Below are positions 6,401 through 7,915 of a stretch of DNA of 7,915 bases, piece by piece. The translations under genes and the position numbers were made by a program. This stretch comes from Clostridiales bacterium (lineage in GTDB: Bacteria; Bacillota; Clostridia; Tissierellales; Sedimentibacteraceae). How positions within the stretch are numbered: position 1 is the first letter of the stretch; each line of letters starts with the position of its first letter. The notes beneath the pieces are model-generated. The model saw nothing but the letters and a program-made list of their open reading frames with translations. It was not told the origin of the DNA and made no database searches. The DNA is taken from the NCBI GenBank assembly GCA_003483345.1, contig DMWH01000101.1:3511-11425 (forward strand). Reading direction: 5' to 3'.

Positions 6401-6996
6401 TGGAGCATTATACCGTACCTATTACGAAACTAATAGAAGAACTGGCGAAACTTCCCGGAATAGGCAGAAAATCTGCTCAACGGCTTGCATTTCATATTTT
6501 GGAAATGAAGAGCAGCGACGTTATAGAGTTGGCAAAAGCGATAGTAAATGCAAAAAAATATACAAAACATTGCCAAAGGTGCGGAAATTTAACCGAAGGG
6601 GAACTGTGCAGCATTTGCAGCAGTTTAAAGAGAGACAGTTCAACCATATGTGTTGTTGAAGATGCAAGAGATATTTCAGCTATGGAGCGAACCAAGGAAT
6701 ACAAAGGAGTCTATCATGTTCTTCATGGAACAATTTCTCCTCTAGATGGAATCGGTCCTGATGATATAAATATTAAAAGTTTAATATCAAGGCTTAATAC
6801 AGATATAAAAGAAGTAATCTTAGCAACCAATCCCACAATAGAGGGAGAAGCAACGGCTGTTTATATATCCCGCCTCATAAAACCCATGGGAATAAAGGTA
6901 ACACGCATAGCTCATGGAATTCCGGTAGGCGGAGACATAGAATATGCCGATGAAGTAACTCTTATGAGAGCGATGGAAGGCAGAAGAGAAATGTAA
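6400..6996 (+). CDS. recR: Recombination mediator protein RecR
   Basis: With RecO (and RecF) it loads RecA onto single-stranded gaps covered by SSB. The protein is 198 aa, the normal length. It has an N-terminal helix-hairpin-helix ([14 protein letters not shown], 18-31), a C4 zinc motif (C58, C61, C70, C73), a Toprim domain opening at ICVVED with E87, and a conserved [12 protein letters not shown] segment near 142-153 followed by the C-terminal [18 protein letters not shown] signature. Its ATG overlaps the ybaB stop by one base (TAATG) and has only a weak ribosome site, so translation is probably coupled to ybaB. It is the last clear gene of the operon. Confidence 0.98.
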   Translation: MEHYTVPITKLIEELAKLPGIGRKSAQRLAFHILEMKSSDVIELAKAIVNAKKYTKHCQRCGNLTEGELCSICSSLKRDSSTICVVEDARDISAMERTKEYKGVYHVLHGTISPLDGIGPDDINIKSLISRLNTDIKEVILATNPTIEGEATAVYISRLIKPMGIKVTRIAHGIPVGGDIEYADEVTLMRAMEGRREM

Positions 6997-7000
6997 AAAG

Positions 7001-7071
7001 AATTCCGGGGACGGACCTCAAAATTCCGGTAATACTGGGATGAAGTCACCGGAAGGTCCGTTCCCGTAATT
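7001..7071. repeat. 71-bp two-tier inverted repeat, REP-like
   Basis: The outer arms 7001-7018 (AATTCCGGGGACGGACCT) and 7054-7071 pair in 16 of 18 positions. Nested inside, TTCCGGT (7024-7030) pairs with ACCGGAA (7048-7054). The loop is 7031-7047. Its GC content is well above the neighbouring sequence. The GGGGACGG core resembles repeats I recall scattered in clostridial genomes near REP-associated (Y1) transposases. It starts 4 bases after the recR stop and is not followed by a T-run. Confidence 0.75.
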
Positions 7072-7100
7072 ATGGAATAAAAATAACAAGAGGGATGAGT

Positions 7101-7915
7101 ATGAATAAAAAAGACGAACCGGAAAGCGATTCCAAATTTAAAAGTTTTCTAAGAAGAAAAAATATTGAAATTTCTGCTCAAAGATACCTGATTGAAGCAT
7201 TGGGTTTAATGGCTTACGGTCTTTTTGCATCTTTGCTGATAGGTACAATTCTCAATACTATCGGCAAAAAGTTTGGCATTTCTTTTTTAACCGAGACAGT
7301 ATGGCCTATTTGCAGTCAGATGACGGGAGCTGCAATAGGTGTTGCCGTAGCTTATGGACTAAAGGCTCCGCCTTTAGTCTTGTTTGCATCTACAATTACA
7401 GGAACGGCAGGTAATATCTTAGGTGGGCCTGCAGGTGCTTTTTGCAGTGCTTTGGTGGGTGCTGAATTTGGTAAATTAGTTTCAAAAGAAACAAAAATAG
7501 ATATTATTATTACTCCGGCTGTTACTATTATTGCAGGTGTCTTAATTGCTTCATTGGTAGGACCTGCTATAGGAGCATTTATGAGTGCAACGGGTGAATT
7601 TATAATGTATGCTACAACCCTGAGGCCTTTTTTAATGGGTATATTGGTTTCAGTTGTGGTAGGCATAGTATTAACACTGCCTATAAGCAGTGCAGCTCTT
7701 TGTATGATGCTTGGTCTTTCAGGCATAGCCGCCGGCGCAGCAACTGCAGGATGCTGTGCACATATGGTAGGTTTTGCTTTTTTGAGTTTTAAGGAAAACG
7801 GCTGGGGAGGAGTTGCAGCTCAAGGATTGGGAACATCAATGCTGCAGATGCCGAATCTTGTGAGGAATCCCAGGTGCTGGATTCCTGCCGTAATAGTATC
7901 TGCCATTACGGGTCC
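7101..7915 (+). CDS. PTS EIIC-like membrane protein (PTS_EIIC_2 family), 3'-truncated
   Basis: An integral membrane protein resembling the PF13303 'phosphotransferase system, EIIC' group; its transported substrate is unknown. 271 codons are visible and the frame runs off the right edge without a stop; relatives are about 340-380 aa. The start at 7101 follows AGAGGG (7089-7094) by 6 nt; an in-frame ATG at 7095 abuts that site. A charged cytoplasmic head (1-27) leads into hydrophobic, Gly/Ala-rich segments at about 31-55, 68-100, 103-123, 133-165, 173-198, 199-230 and 260 onward. The motifs GGPAGAFCSALVGAEFGKLVSKET (108-131, split by helices) and RYLIEALGLMAYG are family-like. No EIIA or EIIB domain is visible nearby. 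No clear promoter lies between recR and this gene, so it may be read from the dnaX operon across the palindromic element. Confidence 0.85.
   Translation, partial: MNKKDEPESDSKFKSFLRRKNIEISAQRYLIEALGLMAYGLFASLLIGTILNTIGKKFGISFLTETVWPICSQMTGAAIGVAVAYGLKAPPLVLFASTITGTAGNILGGPAGAFCSALVGAEFGKLVSKETKIDIIITPAVTIIAGVLIASLVGPAIGAFMSATGEFIMYATTLRPFLMGILVSVVVGIVLTLPISSAALCMMLGLSGIAAGAATAGCCAHMVGFAFLSFKENGWGGVAAQGLGTSMLQMPNLVRNPRCWIPAVIVSAITG

Noticed and set aside
7001..7071. Reading the hairpin after recR as an ordinary intrinsic terminator
   Set aside because: No T-run follows either arm; what follows is TATGGAATAAAAAT. The two-tier repeat fits a REP-like element better.
7352..7726. 124-codon minus-strand frame at the right end
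   Set aside because: It is antisense to the EIIC-like gene, whose + frame is open for 271 codons with a ribosome site and membrane segments.

Overview
The window reads as chromosome from a low-GC, Gram-positive anaerobe of the Clostridia/Tissierellia type. The support is A/T-rich coding sequence, strong GGAGG-type ribosome sites, TTGNNT/TATAAT promoters, the order dnaX-ybaB-recR, the rho-rpmE pair, and a gene of the 3-keto-5-aminohexanoate cleavage enzyme family, which is common in amino-acid fermenters. I cannot fix the genus from sequence alone. Most of the window is housekeeping; I found no defence island, CRISPR array, prophage, rRNA or tRNA.

Left part (1-1449): the window opens inside a D-Ala-D-X ligase gene on + whose start lies off the left edge. 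Its motifs look closer to Van-type (VanG-like) ligases than to classical Ddl. It faces a 97-codon unknown gene on -. Between the two convergent genes sits a 58-bp imperfect palindrome of a dispersed-repeat type. Upstream of the unknown gene, a clean intrinsic terminator ends the kce transcript.

Middle part (1450-4260): kce (-) and rho (+) are divergent, with a 254-bp gap between the chosen starts. Each has a readable sigma-A promoter, and the gap also holds two near-identical 20-bp palindromes, one lying exactly on the rho promoter. rho (termination factor) is followed by rpmE (ribosomal protein L31, zinc-binding form), which has its own promoter and terminator.

Right part (4261-7915): a promoter drives dnaX-ybaB-recR, a tightly packed operon (1-nt gap, then 1-nt overlap) for replication-clamp loading, a nucleoid-associated protein and recombination repair. 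dnaX carries an A8 run in its linker, with a stop soon after in both shifted frames, so it could make a short gamma form. It also carries a 20-bp perfect palindrome. After recR comes a 71-bp two-tier inverted repeat that looks like a REP-type mobile palindrome, then the first 271 codons of a membrane PTS-EIIC-like protein running off the right edge.

The best candidates for something not routinely described are the twin palindromes between kce and rho, the dnaX slippage site, the 71-bp element, and the small unknown gene at 1031-1324.
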